NCBI RefSeq assembly: GCF_900177385.1
Contig: NZ_FXBJ01000002.1
Coordinates: 421,001-485,000 of the forward strand
Length of the DNA stretch: 64,000 nt
Source: Carnobacterium iners
Lineage (GTDB): Bacteria > Bacillota > Bacilli > Lactobacillales > Carnobacteriaceae
Direction of reading: 5' to 3'
Shown here: piece by piece, positions 9,368 through 20,865 of the stretch
How the letters are laid out: every line of letters starts with the position of its first letter
How positions within the stretch are numbered: the stretch's first letter is position 1
The notes under the pieces: generated by a model
The model's database searches: none
What the model was told of the DNA's origin: nothing
Seen by the model: the letters and a program-made list of their open reading frames with translations, nothing else
Translations under genes and position numbers: made by a program

Positions 9368-9396
9368 ATACTACCACGTCTATTGCCTTATTGCAA
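9368..9396 (-). promoter_or_regulatory. Promoter of rpmE2
   Basis: TTGCAA (9396-9391), 17-base spacer, TAGTAT (9373-9368), about 70 bases before the rpmE2 start on the minus strand. Confidence 0.55.
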
Positions 9397-9427
9397 TCTA
9401 TTCTCAACACTTTTAATCTTCTATTTT

Positions 9428-10723
9428 TTACCTACGTATATTACGAGTATTTTTTACCTGACTAAAGGTTTTTTCTGAAAAGCTCTCGAAAAATTGTTTG
9501 TTATTTTCAGAGTTACGTAAAGCTTGAATAAATTGATTTGTTAATTCTAAAGAATCCGTTACCATCGCATGACGTAGTTTCCAGATTTCATCTAAATACT
9601 CTTTATCTAAGAGTAGTTCTTCTTTTCTTGTACTTGATTTTTTGACATCAATAGCCGGGAATATACGGCGTTCTGATAATTCTCTTGATAAATGAAGTTC
9701 TGAGTTTCCCGTTCCTTTAAACTCTTCATAGATAATATCATCCATCCGACTACCTGTTTCAACTAAAGCTGTTGCCAAAATAGTCAAACTACCGCCTTCT
9801 TCGATATTTCTTGCTGCTCCAAAAAACTTCTTAGGACGATAAAGAGCTGCAGGATTGATCCCACCACTTAATGTTCTTCCACTTGCAGGGATAACCAGAT
9901 TATAAGCACGAGCTAACCGAGTAATACTATCCATCAAAATAATAACATCTTGCTTGTCCTCTACTAAGCGCATCGCTCTTTCTAAAACTAGCTCAGCAAC
10001 ACGCACATGATTTTGAGGTTGTTGATCAAAGGTTGATGAGACAACTTCACCTTTCACGCTGCGTTCTATGTCTGTTACTTCTTCTGGACGCTCGTCGATT
10101 AACAAAACGATCAATTCAGCTTCTGGATAATTCTCAGCAATACCATTTGCAATGGCCTTTAAAAGGGTCGTTTTACCGGCTTTTGGTGGTGCAACAATTA
10201 GACCTCGTTGGCCAAAACCAACTGGAGCTACAATATCAATCATACGAGCAGATATTTTAGATTGCTCTGTTTCTAATTTAATTCGACGGTCAGGATAGAG
10301 TGGTGTTAATGCCGGAAAATGCGACCTCTCCTTAGCTTGTTCTGGATTACTTCCATTCACTTTACTCACTTGCATCAATCCGTAATATCGCTCAGAAGGC
10401 TTTGGAGGTCGAGCTTTTCCAGTCACCTTATCGCCATTTCGCAACCCAAAACGTTTAATTTGAGAAGCAGAAATATAGATGTCTTCTTTACTGGATGTAT
10501 AATTAATCGGTCTTAAGAAACCAAAATCTTGTTGTGCCATGATATCTAAAACACCTTCAGCCATAAAGAAACCTTGCTTTTCTTCTTGCGCCCGTATAAC
10601 TGCTAAAGACAATTCTTTTTTATTCATCTGACTGTAACAAGGAATTTTTAATTCTTTAGCGTAAGCATAAATTTCTTTCAATGTTTTTTTTTCTAGTTGT
10701 TCAACAGTCAATATCTCACTCAT
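9428..10723 (-). CDS. rho: Transcription termination factor Rho
   Basis: Hexameric RNA-dependent ATPase that releases RNA polymerase from transcripts. The N-terminal Rho domain is followed by the RNA-binding OB fold (GFLRP...DIYIS region, about residues 55-120) and the ATPase core. Walker [11 protein letters not shown] lies near residue 180, and [16 protein letters not shown] (Walker B and R-loop region) near 260. The 431-residue length is normal and the C-terminus ends in basic NTRNIRR. GGAG lies before the ATG. It directly follows murZ with 11 bases between them, so the two are probably co-transcribed. Confidence 0.97.
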   Translation of the reverse strand: MSEILTVEQLEKKTLKEIYAYAKELKIPCYSQMNKKELSLAVIRAQEEKQGFFMAEGVLDIMAQQDFGFLRPINYTSSKEDIYISASQIKRFGLRNGDKVTGKARPPKPSERYYGLMQVSKVNGSNPEQAKERSHFPALTPLYPDRRIKLETEQSKISARMIDIVAPVGFGQRGLIVAPPKAGKTTLLKAIANGIAENYPEAELIVLLIDERPEEVTDIERSVKGEVVSSTFDQQPQNHVRVAELVLERAMRLVEDKQDVIILMDSITRLARAYNLVIPASGRTLSGGINPAALYRPKKFFGAARNIEEGGSLTILATALVETGSRMDDIIYEEFKGTGNSELHLSRELSERRIFPAIDVKKSSTRKEELLLDKEYLDEIWKLRHAMVTDSLELTNQFIQALRNSENNKQFFESFSEKTFSQVKNTRNIRR

Positions 10724-10734
10724 ATTTTCGACTC

Positions 10735-12012
10735 CTATATTATAGTGTGTTCAGTTTCTATCATCTTAACGTCCGCACCTAAATCAGTTAATTTTCTAAT
10801 AATATCATCATAGCCTCTTAAAATATTTTCTACGCCCGTAATCGTAGTTGTTCCTTCCGCCATTAATCCAGCTATTATCAAACAAGCACCTGCTCGCAAG
10901 TCACTTGCCTCGACTTCTACACCTTTTAACTCGCATGGACCCTCTAAAAGGATTAAATCTCCTTCTACACGTGCTTTTGCGCCCATACGAACTAATTCTG
11001 GAATATGCTTCACACGCTTAGTATATATCGTATCTAAAACTGTTGATTTCCCTATTGTTTTTAGTATTAACGGCGTTAAAGGCTGCTGTAAATCTGTTGC
11101 AAACCCTGGATATGGGAGCGTTTTTACATTGATTGGCTTTAATGGAAGTTGCGCTTCTTTCACACGAATATTGTCTTCTCCAATGGTCATGGGAACACCC
11201 ATTTCTTCCATCTTTGCCACTAATCCTTCTAAGTGTTCTACAATAACATTTTGAACCGTAATATCTGTTCCAATTGCTCCAGCTAAAGCTAAATAAGTTC
11301 CAGCTTCAATTCTATCTGGTATAACAATATGTCTGCAACCATGAAGTTCGTCGACTCCTTCAATACGAATAACACCCGTTCCTGCTCCTCGAACCTTTGC
11401 ACCCATATTATTTAACAGTGTTGCTACATCAATAATTTCAGGTTCACGAGCAGCGTTTTCTATGATGGTTGTTCCTTTTGCCTTAACAGCAGCAAGCATC
11501 ACATTAAGTGTTGCTCCTATAGAAACGACGTCTAAATAGATACGAGTCCCTTTTAGTCCTTCTACAGGAGTTCTAAGATACATCGCTCCTAATTCATTCT
11601 CAACTATTGCTCCTAACGCTCGAAAGCCTTTTAAATGTTGATCTATTGGACGAGGTCCTAAAAAGCAGCCGCCCGGTAAACCAACGACACCTTGTCCGTA
11701 TTTAGTTAACAAAGCGCCCATAAAATAATAAGACGCACGCAAACTTTGTATTTTACCACTTGGCATAGGAATTGAAACCATTTCTGTTGGGTCAATAATT
11801 AATGTTGAGCCATCAAAATTTGTTTTAACGTGCATACTATTTAAAATTTCAATCAATGAATGCACATCTTGAATATTTGGCACTCCTTCTAAAGTAACTG
11901 GAGAATCAGCTAGGATTGAAGCTGGAATTAAAGCAACGACACTATTTTTAGCCCCGTTGATTGTAACTGATCCACTTAACTTCTTTCCTCCGTTAATAAC
12001 TATTTTTTTCAT
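10735..12012 (-). CDS. murZ: UDP-N-acetylglucosamine 1-carboxyvinyltransferase, MurZ-type
   Basis: Catalyses the first committed step of peptidoglycan synthesis, moving enolpyruvate from PEP to UDP-GlcNAc; it is the fosfomycin target. The reactive Cys is in [11 protein letters not shown] (about residue 116), so the enzyme should be fosfomycin-sensitive. The N-terminal INGAKNS loop and the C-terminal [13 protein letters not shown] are typical. It is named MurZ (MurAB) and not MurA because it lies between fba and rho, as in Bacillus; a second paralogue would lie elsewhere. I chose the second ATG (12012), seven bases after GTGAGG; the first ATG overlaps that ribosome site. Length is 425. Confidence 0.93.
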   Translation of the reverse strand: MKKIVINGGKKLSGSVTINGAKNSVVALIPASILADSPVTLEGVPNIQDVHSLIEILNSMHVKTNFDGSTLIIDPTEMVSIPMPSGKIQSLRASYYFMGALLTKYGQGVVGLPGGCFLGPRPIDQHLKGFRALGAIVENELGAMYLRTPVEGLKGTRIYLDVVSIGATLNVMLAAVKAKGTTIIENAAREPEIIDVATLLNNMGAKVRGAGTGVIRIEGVDELHGCRHIVIPDRIEAGTYLALAGAIGTDITVQNVIVEHLEGLVAKMEEMGVPMTIGEDNIRVKEAQLPLKPINVKTLPYPGFATDLQQPLTPLILKTIGKSTVLDTIYTKRVKHIPELVRMGAKARVEGDLILLEGPCELKGVEVEASDLRAGACLIIAGLMAEGTTTITGVENILRGYDDIIRKLTDLGADVKMIETEHTII

Positions 12013-12377
12013 TGTCATACCTCACTTTATTAGTTTACCTATTTTTATTGGCTATTGTTTTAAATATTTATTTCACTATTTCTTATAGTAAAAATCACTG
12101 GCTTCTACTTTTTTCATTTTTAAATAAATGATTATATTTATTTATGTGTAATGGAACCACTACTCTATAGATGAAAAGTTCACTCCTATTATCTAATGAG
12201 GTTCAAAATTTATTATTTAAATTAGTAATAATCTGAGAAAAAACACTTCAGTGGTGAATAACTTTATTTTTTATTAAACACTGATTCATGTTACTATACT
12301 ATTGTTTAATATACAATTATTATTATATGGATACTCATTTAAACAATCTAGGCAAAAATTTTCCTGTTGATAAAGCG
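12013..12377. other. AT-rich gap upstream of murZ
   Basis: About 365 bases with no credible ORF or RNA gene. It must hold the murZ promoter, since a strong terminator follows fba, but several AT-rich -10-like boxes compete and I cannot choose one. Confidence 0.4.
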
Positions 12378-12427
12378 ATAAAAAAAGAGCACAAACAATC
12401 GTTGGATTGTCCGTGCTCTTTTTTTAT
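12378..12427. terminator. Strong bidirectional terminator after fba
   Basis: AAAAAAAGAGCAC/GTGCTCTTTTTTT with an additional inner CAATC/GATTG pairing. T-runs on both strands. It lies 19 bases after the fba stop. Confidence 0.95.
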
Positions 12428-12445
12428 CACTTTTCCAGATTAAAA

Positions 12446-13303
12446 TTAAGCTTTGTTTGATGAACCAAAACGTTGCATAGTTATTTTAACTGTAGCAATA
12501 ATTCTTGCTTTACCTGGTGCAATAACTTTACGAGGATCGTAAACTTTATCGTCAGTAGCTAATTTTTCACGAACGCCTGCAGTCCAAACTTGTTGTAACT
12601 CGGTGTTCACATTGATTTTAGAGTGACCATTTTCAATAGCTTTTTTAATTTGGAATTCTGGAATTCCAGATCCACCATGCAATACTAATGGAGCATGAGT
12701 TAAGTCAGAAATTTCTTTCATTTCGTCAAAACCTAAAACAGGCTCGCCTTCGTAGTCGCCATGAACAGAACCTAAAGCTGCTGCTAAGGCGTCAATGTTT
12801 GCTTCTTTAACCATACGTAGACATTCTTTAGGATCAGCATACTGAACTCCGCCAGTAACGCCATCTTCGGTTCCGCCAACTGTTCCTACTTCAGCTTCTA
12901 CAGAAGCACCTTTTGAATGAGCATATTCAACAACTTTTTTCGTTGCAGCAATATTTTCATCAATTGGGAACGCTGAGTTGTCGATCATTACAGAAGAATA
13001 ACCAGCATCAATAGCTGTTTTACAGTTTTCAAATGAAGAACCATGGTCTAAATGTAATGCAACAGGAACAGTAATGTTCATTGTTTCCATTAAAGCTTCA
13101 GTCATTGCAGCAACAACTAATGGGCCACCCATGTATTTCCCAGCGCCTTCAGATACTCCTAAAATTACTGGAGAGTTTTCTGCTTGTGCTGCTTCTAAAA
13201 CGGCTTGTGTCCATTCAAGGTTGTTAATGTTGAATTGACCAACCGCGTATTTACCTTCTAATGCCTTATTTAACATATCTGTCATACTAACTAAACGACT
13301 CAT
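12446..13303 (-). CDS. fba: Fructose-bisphosphate aldolase, class II
   Basis: Zinc-dependent aldolase of glycolysis and gluconeogenesis, splitting fructose 1,6-bisphosphate into DHAP and glyceraldehyde 3-phosphate. The metal ligands are visible in [16 protein letters not shown] and VLHGGSGIP. The 285-residue length is normal for the Gram-positive short class II form. AGGAGG is a perfect ribosome site before the ATG. It lies between pyrG and murZ, as in Bacillus, but has its own promoter and terminator, which fits a highly expressed glycolytic gene. Its mRNA appears to begin with a stable hairpin. Confidence 0.97.
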   Translation of the reverse strand: MSRLVSMTDMLNKALEGKYAVGQFNINNLEWTQAVLEAAQAENSPVILGVSEGAGKYMGGPLVVAAMTEALMETMNITVPVALHLDHGSSFENCKTAIDAGYSSVMIDNSAFPIDENIAATKKVVEYAHSKGASVEAEVGTVGGTEDGVTGGVQYADPKECLRMVKEANIDALAAALGSVHGDYEGEPVLGFDEMKEISDLTHAPLVLHGGSGIPEFQIKKAIENGHSKINVNTELQQVWTAGVREKLATDDKVYDPRKVIAPGKARIIATVKITMQRFGSSNKA

Positions 13304-13335
13304 ATATTTTTCCTCCTTAAGGAAAGGTTTTATTT

Positions 13336-13370
13336 GTCAAGGTCTTTCCTTGACCAACATTACTATTATA
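13336..13370 (-). promoter_or_regulatory. fba promoter and 5'-terminal hairpin
   Basis: An extended -10, TGGTATAAT (TATAAT at 13370-13365). A perfect GTCAAGG/CCTTGAC stem with an AAAGA loop (13354-13336) begins only about five bases from the expected transcript start. The position suggests an mRNA-stabilising 5' hairpin. Confidence 0.65.
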
Positions 13371-13440
13371 CCAAATAAAATAAATAATTCCTAGACTTAA
13401 ACCATCAATTCTCATGATAAAATAAGAAAAGAATCGAATT

Positions 13441-15045
<1,605 letters not shown>

Positions 15046-15084
15046 TTAATCGAACTCCTTTTTTGATAAATTTGGGTAGTTAAA

Positions 15085-15125
15085 CAAAAAAACAAAGCTC
15101 CCTATTCCGTTAAGAATAGGGAGCT
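15085..15125 (-). terminator. Attenuator hairpin in the pyrG leader
   Basis: Perfect 12-pair stem, AGCTCCCTATTC/GAATAGGGAGCT, with a six-base loop. On the minus strand it is followed by a T-rich tract. It lies about 40 bases before the pyrG start and about 50 bases after the transcript start. Its first strand is the C/U-rich side, as needed for pairing with poly-G added at the 5' end. Confidence 0.9.
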
Positions 15126-15174
15126 GATAAATTACTTTCAGTCCTTGTCCCTTAAAAAAAACACTAAGGGAGCC

Positions 15175-15211
15175 CAATAAATATGATACAGCCCCGAATG
15201 ACTATCGTCAA
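15175..15211 (-). promoter_or_regulatory. pyrG promoter with GGGC initial transcribed sequence
   Basis: TTGACG (15211-15206), exactly 17 bases, TATCAT (15188-15183), then seven bases and GGGCTCCC starting at 15175. In Bacillus subtilis pyrG the transcript starts GGGC, and low CTP causes repeated G addition that disrupts the downstream terminator. Start sequence, spacing and terminator all match that known system. Confidence 0.88.
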
Positions 15212-15284
15212 GGTTTTTGTATCTATTTTTATTTATTTAATTGTTAAGCTGTTTTTTTGAGTAGTTAGACTAAAGTTGCCTGGA

Positions 15285-15875
15285 TCAATAGTCCTTTTTA
15301 TCATCCGCTTCTTCTTCGTCTTCAATAACAGTTAATTCGCCTTCAACACCATCTGGCAGCTCATCTTCTTCATCTTCGTCTGCACCAATTTCTGTTAAAT
15401 CTTTTTTATATTTGCCGATATCTTCTTTATCTTCTGCTTCAATCACGACGCCGTCATTATCAATAAGAAGCTCTTCTTCCTCTTCCTCGTCATCATCTTC
15501 TGGGTCATCATTGCTGTAATCAATTTCGTCTTCACTTGAAACAAAGGCACTTACTTTTTTACGTTTTTTACGTTTAGGTGCTTCGTCTTCATTTCCTTGC
15601 GTAACTTCCTCATCAATAAAATCAATTGGGTACCATGAACGCAAACCCCAACGGTTTTCTCCAAGAGAAATAAAACTACCATTAATATTCAAATCTGTAT
15701 AAAATTGTGATGTGTTATTTTTTGATTTTTCTGCAGTGAATCCTAAATAGTCTTTGATTTCTTTAAGTAATACATCGAAATCTAAAATCTCACCTTTTTG
15801 ATCTAAAATAGCATGAGCGACTTCTATCATTGATAATTCGCTTTTATTTTGTCCTTCAAATCTTTCAAATTTCAC
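15285..15875 (-). CDS. rpoE: RNA polymerase delta subunit
   Basis: Accessory RNA polymerase subunit of Firmicutes that weakens nonspecific nucleic-acid binding and speeds polymerase recycling. The N-terminal folded domain has SMIEVAHAIL and NRWGLRSWYP. From about residue 85 the chain is dominated by Asp and Glu, the disordered acidic tail typical of RpoE. I favour the GTG at 15875 (MKFERFEG...) because AAGGA lies ten bases upstream; a GTG three codons earlier almost touches the ribosome site. Length is 196. It precedes pyrG, the usual Firmicute order. Confidence 0.95.
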   Translation of the reverse strand: MKFERFEGQNKSELSMIEVAHAILDQKGEILDFDVLLKEIKDYLGFTAEKSKNNTSQFYTDLNINGSFISLGENRWGLRSWYPIDFIDEEVTQGNEDEAPKRKKRKKVSAFVSSEDEIDYSNDDPEDDDEEEEEELLIDNDGVVIEAEDKEDIGKYKKDLTEIGADEDEEDELPDGVEGELTVIEDEEEADDKKDY

Positions 15876-15919
15876 GAAAGCCACATCCTTTCAACAGTCT
15901 ATTCTTTATCTTACTATAT

Positions 15920-16357
15920 TTAGATAGTAAAAAGCAATCGTAATTTATGTTCACCAAGCTTTTCTTGCCCAAGATATAAATCGTATTCCAATTGTAGTTC
16001 ACCTGAAAAGGGTTCTTGTCTAAAACTGACTTGTAATTGGCGCGTTGCCGTCTCCATTATGATTAAACCCTGTGGCGTTTGGTAGCTTGTCTCAAAACGT
16101 TCACCTTGCTCAAATCTCATCCGAGTAGTTGTTTCTCCTCTGCGAATAAGTGTAACGCCTCCCGCTGCCTCAAGTTTAAATGTTACAGGTATCTCTATTT
16201 CATCATACGCTTCTTGATAACGAATATAATAAGACCCATTCCTATATACAACTTTCCCCATTTGACTAAACACAAAACTTTCAGTCGAACCGCCTTGTGA
16301 AACAGTTGTTTCTACTTCTACTTTAGCTGCCATACCTTTGCTTAAATCTATCTCCAC
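15920..16357 (-). CDS. DUF1934 (YwiB-like) beta-barrel protein
   Basis: A 145-residue protein matching the DUF1934/YwiB family, predicted to form a calycin-like beta barrel; its function is unknown. It contains many alternating hydrophobic strands, YRNGSYYIRYQEAYD and the conserved LIRRGETTTRMRFEQGE. There is no signal peptide. The start is GTG with GGAG eight bases before it. It lies next to rpoE in the same direction; that association is common in Firmicutes but does not reveal a role. Confidence 0.85.
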   Translation of the reverse strand: MEIDLSKGMAAKVEVETTVSQGGSTESFVFSQMGKVVYRNGSYYIRYQEAYDEIEIPVTFKLEAAGGVTLIRRGETTTRMRFEQGERFETSYQTPQGLIIMETATRQLQVSFRQEPFSGELQLEYDLYLGQEKLGEHKLRLLFTI

Positions 16358-16416
16358 TAGATTAACTCCTTTATATTTATAGCCTTATTTCCATAGGTTA
16401 ACATCACTTTATCCTT

Positions 16417-17397
16417 TTATTTTTCCATTAATTTGTAAGCGGCTACTAAGATATCCTCTTCTTGAGGAATAGCAGCACGTTCTAACTCTTTTTGATAAGG
16501 TATCGGGATTGATTTACCCCCAAGTCGCTGGATAGGTTTTTTCAATGCATAAAAAGCTTTACTTTCAGCTACAATACTGGCTATCTCACCACCAAACCCA
16601 CTTCTTTTAACTGCTTCGTGAACAATTAAAAGTCTGCCTGTCTTTTGCACTGACTTGATGATAGTTTTTGTATCTAAAGGAACTAATGTACGCGGATCAA
16701 TCACTTCTAAGGAAATCCCTTCTAGTGCTAATTGTTTAGCAACTATCAAACTTTTATGGACCATAATCCCTGTCGCAACTACTGTAATATCTTGCCCTGA
16801 TTGTTTTATATCGGCTACTCCAAAAGGAATGACGTATTTTTCTTCTGGGACTTCACTAGTTGTCTGGTAACACAATTTATGTTCATAAAACATCACAGGA
16901 TTATTATCTTCAATTGCAGCATGCAATAAACCTTTAGCATCGTAAGCCGTTGAGGGTTGGACAACTTTCAAACCAGGAATATGAGCTGTCCAGTTTTCTA
17001 AACTTTGAGAGTGCTGAGCAGCGTGACCTGTTCCTGAGCCTGCTGCTGTTCTTATAACCATCGGTACAGAGACTTTCCCACCGTACATATAATGTATTTT
17101 TGCTGCTTGGTTGACTATCTGATCTAAAGCGATTGTGATGAAGTCTGAAAATTGGATTTCAATAATTGGCCGCATGCCTGTCATAGCTGATCCAACTGCT
17201 GCTCCCGCCAATGCACTCTCTGAAATTGGTGTGTTCCGAATCCGTTCCGCTCCATATTTTTGAACGAGCCCTTTAGTCGCGCCAAAACTACCGCCATATA
17301 GTGCGATATCTTCTCCCATCAGAAATACTCGTTCATCGCTTGCTAGAGCTTCATCTAGCGCTTCATTGATAGCGGCTAAATAGGTTATCTCGCGCAT
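16417..17397 (-). CDS. 2-oxo acid/acetoin dehydrogenase E1 beta subunit
   Basis: Beta subunit of a thiamine-diphosphate E1 enzyme of the pyruvate/acetoin dehydrogenase type. Visible motifs: [42 protein letters not shown] and [16 protein letters not shown], all conserved in AcoB/PdhB. I chose the second ATG (17397), six bases after AGGAGG; length is 326. The alpha subunit gene ends about 11 bases upstream, so the two form an operon. No E2 or E3 gene is nearby. Sequence resemblance seems closer to acetoin dehydrogenase AcoB than to housekeeping PdhB, but I cannot settle the substrate. Confidence 0.88.
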   Translation of the reverse strand: MREITYLAAINEALDEALASDERVFLMGEDIALYGGSFGATKGLVQKYGAERIRNTPISESALAGAAVGSAMTGMRPIIEIQFSDFITIALDQIVNQAAKIHYMYGGKVSVPMVIRTAAGSGTGHAAQHSQSLENWTAHIPGLKVVQPSTAYDAKGLLHAAIEDNNPVMFYEHKLCYQTTSEVPEEKYVIPFGVADIKQSGQDITVVATGIMVHKSLIVAKQLALEGISLEVIDPRTLVPLDTKTIIKSVQKTGRLLIVHEAVKRSGFGGEIASIVAESKAFYALKKPIQRLGGKSIPIPYQKELERAAIPQEEDILVAAYKLMEK

Positions 17398-17408
17398 TGT
17401 CATCCTCC

Positions 17409-18407
17409 TTATTCAGCATAGACGTTGGTTTCTAAGTCAGCTAGCGTTACGTCTTCCATCTTTTTAGCCTGTTGGATAGACTGTTGAACTTTTTCCCTAC
17501 TTTCTTCTTTCCATACAATTAATTCCTCTTTAGAGGCTAAATTCGCTGCAAGTAATTGTTGTTCTGCTAATAAGATAGGATCTTTTAGCTGCCACTGGGC
17601 TTCTTCTTCTTGTGTCCGGTATTCTCGTTTATCTGATTTTGAATGGCCTCTAGAGCGATAAGTTAATGCTTCGATCAATGTCGGACCTCCCCCGCTCCGG
17701 GCTTTTTCGATTGCAGCAGAAGTAGCATCAACTACTTCTAGCCAATTATTGCCGTCAATTGTTTGCCCTTCAAAGCCGTAACTCTCGGCTCGTTTTGATA
17801 AAAAAGAAATATTTACCATTTGTTTTATCGAACTACTCATTCCATATTGATTGTTTTCAATAAAAAAAATCACTGGTAATTTCCAAATGGAGGCTAAATT
17901 CAATGACTCATGAAAACTCCCTTCGTTGGTAGAGCCATCACCCGCATAACACATCACAACTGCAGTCGTTTTTTTAATTTGAGCTGTCAACGCAGCTCCA
18001 ACTGCAATGGGATATCCTCCACCAACAATTCCATTCGATCCTAAATTCCCCGTCTCACTGTCAGCAATATGCATACTGCCGCCTTTACCATGATTTGTGC
18101 CACCTTTTTTCCCGAATAACTCGGCCATCATTGCAGACATATCTGTCCCTTTGACGATTGTGTTAGCATGTCCTCGATGAGTTGTCGTAATAAAGTCAGT
18201 CGATTTTAATAAATAACCACTTCCAACCGCTGTTGCTTCTTGCCCAATAGAAAGATGAGTTGTGCCATGTATCTTGTCTGCTATAAATAACGCTTCTACT
18301 TGTTCATCAAAAAAACGAATTTGCCACATAAGCCGATACATTTTTTCAAAATCATCTAATAGCAAACCGGCTTGATTGGATAAGATTGGTTCCATTAAGT
18401 TCACCAC
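17409..18407 (-). CDS. 2-oxo acid/acetoin dehydrogenase E1 alpha subunit
   Basis: Alpha subunit carrying the thiamine-diphosphate site. The TPP motif runs from [13 protein letters not shown] to [11 protein letters not shown] (about residues 154-190), followed by the family's [11 protein letters not shown] loop. There are 332 residues. The start may be GTG at 18407 (AGAGG five bases upstream) or ATG at 18395 (GGTG six bases upstream). AcoA proteins are the closest match in the motifs. It is expressed from a good promoter just upstream and divergent from lipL. Confidence 0.88.
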   Translation of the reverse strand: MVNLMEPILSNQAGLLLDDFEKMYRLMWQIRFFDEQVEALFIADKIHGTTHLSIGQEATAVGSGYLLKSTDFITTTHRGHANTIVKGTDMSAMMAELFGKKGGTNHGKGGSMHIADSETGNLGSNGIVGGGYPIAVGAALTAQIKKTTAVVMCYAGDGSTNEGSFHESLNLASIWKLPVIFFIENNQYGMSSSIKQMVNISFLSKRAESYGFEGQTIDGNNWLEVVDATSAAIEKARSGGGPTLIEALTYRSRGHSKSDKREYRTQEEEAQWQLKDPILLAEQQLLAANLASKEELIVWKEESREKVQQSIQQAKKMEDVTLADLETNVYAE

Positions 18408-18444
18408 TCTTTCCTCTTTATATTTAGCGTTCTTAGTGTGTCTT

Positions 18445-18474
18445 AGTATAGCCTTTTTGATACAATACGGTCAA
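18445..18474 (-). promoter_or_regulatory. Promoter of the E1 alpha-beta operon
   Basis: TTGACC (18474-18469), 18-base spacer, TATACT (18450-18445), about 40-50 bases before the E1 alpha start. Confidence 0.65.
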
Positions 18475-18553
18475 TATATCTAGATAATTTCTAATGAGAT
18501 ATACTGATTTTAATAGGAGTTATCTTCCTTTTATAGGAGTCTCTATTAAATTT

Positions 18554-18562
18554 TGGTATACT
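18554..18562 (+). promoter_or_regulatory. Extended -10 of the lipL operon
   Basis: TGGTATACT with TATACT at 18557-18562. No good -35 at 17 bases. It is about 45 bases before the lipL ATG and divergent from the E1 promoter. Confidence 0.5.
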
Positions 18563-18605
18563 AATAGCGTATCTAAACAAGAATCTTAATAAAGGAAGTA
18601 ATCGA

Positions 18606-19478
18606 ATGACTTCACTGCAAAAAAACGACTTTTTAACCAATCAATCGTACGTCATTTATGATTCAGCTACGATGCCTTTTAAAAATCAAACAATTTCTCA
18701 TTTTGCTTTATCAGATAGCTTAACAACTATTATTGGAAAACAACAAAATAAAGCAGCCATTCATTTTTGGAGCACTGATCCGTTAGTCATCATTGGAATG
18801 ATGGATACTAAATTGCCTCATCTATCAGATGGACTAGCTGTTCTAAGAGCAAATCAGCAACCCTATATTGTTCGTAATTCAGGAGGTTTAGCCGTTGCAA
18901 GTGATTGTGGTATTCTTAATTTCTCTCTTATTTTTTCGGAAGAATTAATCAATCGGATAACCATTGATGAAGGTTACGACTTCATGTTTCGCTTAATTAG
19001 TGATACGTTTAAAGAATACAAAAAGTCCATTGAAGCTCATGAAATTTCCGATTCTTATTGTCCAGGTGATTTCGACCTAAGTATTAATGGTAAAAAAATT
19101 GCTGGGATAGCTCAACGACGAATAAAAAATGGTGTTGCGATTATGATTTATCTAAGCGTGACAGGCGACCAAAATAAGCGTGCTCAGCTGTTGCAAGATT
19201 TTTATACAGCTGGATTACAAGACGAACAGGTAAAGTGGCATTTCCCAAAGATTAATCCCGATGTAATGGGCACATTAGAAGAACTACTTGAAGTTCAATT
19301 AACTGTGCAAGGTGTAAAAGAAAAAATTATTCGAACGTTACAAGAACGTCACTGCACAATTGAACCTGGTGAATACACCCCAGAAATTTTATCTCTCTAC
19401 GGGGAGAGCAAGCAAAAAATGATTGACCGCAATTTACAGATGCTTAAAGAATCCGCTCAAAAGGAGTTGTTGATATGA
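18606..19478 (+). CDS. lipL: Octanoyl-[GcvH]:protein N-octanoyltransferase / lipoate ligase family
   Basis: Member of the lipoate-protein ligase A/B fold. The segment SYCPGDFDLSINGKKIAG near residue 150 contains the acyl-accepting Cys and Lys typical of LipL, which moves octanoyl or lipoyl groups from GcvH to E2 subunits. IVRNSGGLAVASD is the substrate-loop motif. There are 290 residues. It is divergent from an E1 dehydrogenase operon whose complex would need a lipoylated E2. Its stop overlaps the next gene's ATG, so it heads an operon. Bacillus has the same lipL-ywfO neighbourhood, supporting the call. Confidence 0.88.
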   Translation: MTSLQKNDFLTNQSYVIYDSATMPFKNQTISHFALSDSLTTIIGKQQNKAAIHFWSTDPLVIIGMMDTKLPHLSDGLAVLRANQQPYIVRNSGGLAVASDCGILNFSLIFSEELINRITIDEGYDFMFRLISDTFKEYKKSIEAHEISDSYCPGDFDLSINGKKIAGIAQRRIKNGVAIMIYLSVTGDQNKRAQLLQDFYTAGLQDEQVKWHFPKINPDVMGTLEELLEVQLTVQGVKEKIIRTLQERHCTIEPGEYTPEILSLYGESKQKMIDRNLQMLKESAQKELLI

Positions 19479-20860
19479 CCCTTAACTATGATGCTGAACA
19501 ATTACTACCTATCGAACAAGTTTTTCGTGATCCTGTTCATGACTACATTCATATCCAGCACCAATTGATTTTAGATTTAATTGATACTCGTGAATTTCAA
19601 CGTTTGCGTCGAATCAAACAATTAGGAACCTCTTCTTTTACTTTTCATGGGGCTGAACACTCTCGCTTCACACACTCACTAGGTGTTTATGAAATTACTC
19701 GAAGAATTTGCGATAAATTTGCCCGTAATTATCCTGAAAAAAAATCTGGTGATGGCGGTTGGGATGATTCAGAACGTTTAGTGGTCTTATGTGCTGCGCT
19801 CCTTCACGATATTGGTCATGGTCCCTATTCACATACGTTTGAACGAATTTTTAAAACCGATCATGAAGCGATAACTGTTGAGATTATCTTATCTCATGAG
19901 ACCGAAATCAATAAACTATTAAAAGCAGTAGCCAGTGACTTTCCTGCTAAAGTAGCTAGCGTTATTCAAAAAACCTATCCTAATCCTCAAGTCGTACAAT
20001 TAATCTCTAGTCAAATTGACGCTGATCGAATGGATTATTTATTAAGAGACGCTTATTTCACTGGTGTTAACTACGGAACATTCGATTTAACTAGAATTCT
20101 ACGTGTTATTCGTCCTTATAGCGAAGGGATTGCTTTTCAGATATCAGGAATGCATGCAGTGGAAGATTATATCGTCAGCCGTTATCAAATGTACATGCAA
20201 ATTTATTTCCATCCTGTTTCTCGAAGTATGGAAGTTATTCTTGACCACTTGTTAAAGCGTGCCAAGGAATTATATGAAGACCCAGAGATGCATTTGCATT
20301 TCCAAACAGATTTATTAATTCCTTTTTTCAATCAAACTGCGACACTAGAAGATTATTTAAAATTAGATGATGGTGTATTAGGAACTTATTTTACACTATG
20401 GAGAGAGGAAAAAGATGCTATTTTAAGCGATCTAGCTACTCGTTTCCTTGATCGTAAGCCATTCAAATCAGTCCATTTTGTAGATAAACAAGATCAGCCT
20501 ATTTTAGAAAAATTAACTACTCTTATTCAAGAAGCGGGCTACGATACAGATTACTATACTGCTGTCAATAATAGTTACGATTTGCCTTATGATTTTTATC
20601 GTCCCAATCAACTGACTAATCGGACGCAAATTGAACTAATGTATCCTGATGGTTCTTTTGTTGAACTTTCAAAAGCTAGTGAAATTGTATCTTCTTTAGC
20701 CGGGAAAATGAGAGGCGATGAACGATTCTATTTTCCAAAAGAATTTTCAAAACCTAAAACAATGAAAGAAATCACTTTATTTGAACCTATTTATCAAGAG
20801 TTCAAACAATACATTAAAAATGATGCCATCATTCAACCTACAAAAATACTGGAGGAATAA
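19475..20860 (+). CDS. HD-domain phosphohydrolase, YwfO/dNTPase-like
   Basis: A 461-residue HD-superfamily enzyme. It has FRDPVHDYIHI and FQRLRRIKQLGTS at the N-terminus, GAEHSRFTHSLGVYE (first metal His) and LLHDIGHGPYSH (the HD pair, about residue 116), and SQIDADRMDYLLRDAYFTG. This arrangement matches YwfO and the Enterococcus dNTP triphosphohydrolase EF1143, so dNTP or nucleotide hydrolysis is likely. It overlaps lipL by four bases and has GGAG before its ATG. Confidence 0.88.
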   Translation: MTLNYDAEQLLPIEQVFRDPVHDYIHIQHQLILDLIDTREFQRLRRIKQLGTSSFTFHGAEHSRFTHSLGVYEITRRICDKFARNYPEKKSGDGGWDDSERLVVLCAALLHDIGHGPYSHTFERIFKTDHEAITVEIILSHETEINKLLKAVASDFPAKVASVIQKTYPNPQVVQLISSQIDADRMDYLLRDAYFTGVNYGTFDLTRILRVIRPYSEGIAFQISGMHAVEDYIVSRYQMYMQIYFHPVSRSMEVILDHLLKRAKELYEDPEMHLHFQTDLLIPFFNQTATLEDYLKLDDGVLGTYFTLWREEKDAILSDLATRFLDRKPFKSVHFVDKQDQPILEKLTTLIQEAGYDTDYYTAVNNSYDLPYDFYRPNQLTNRTQIELMYPDGSFVELSKASEIVSSLAGKMRGDERFYFPKEFSKPKTMKEITLFEPIYQEFKQYIKNDAIIQPTKILEE

Positions 20861-20865
20861 GAAAT

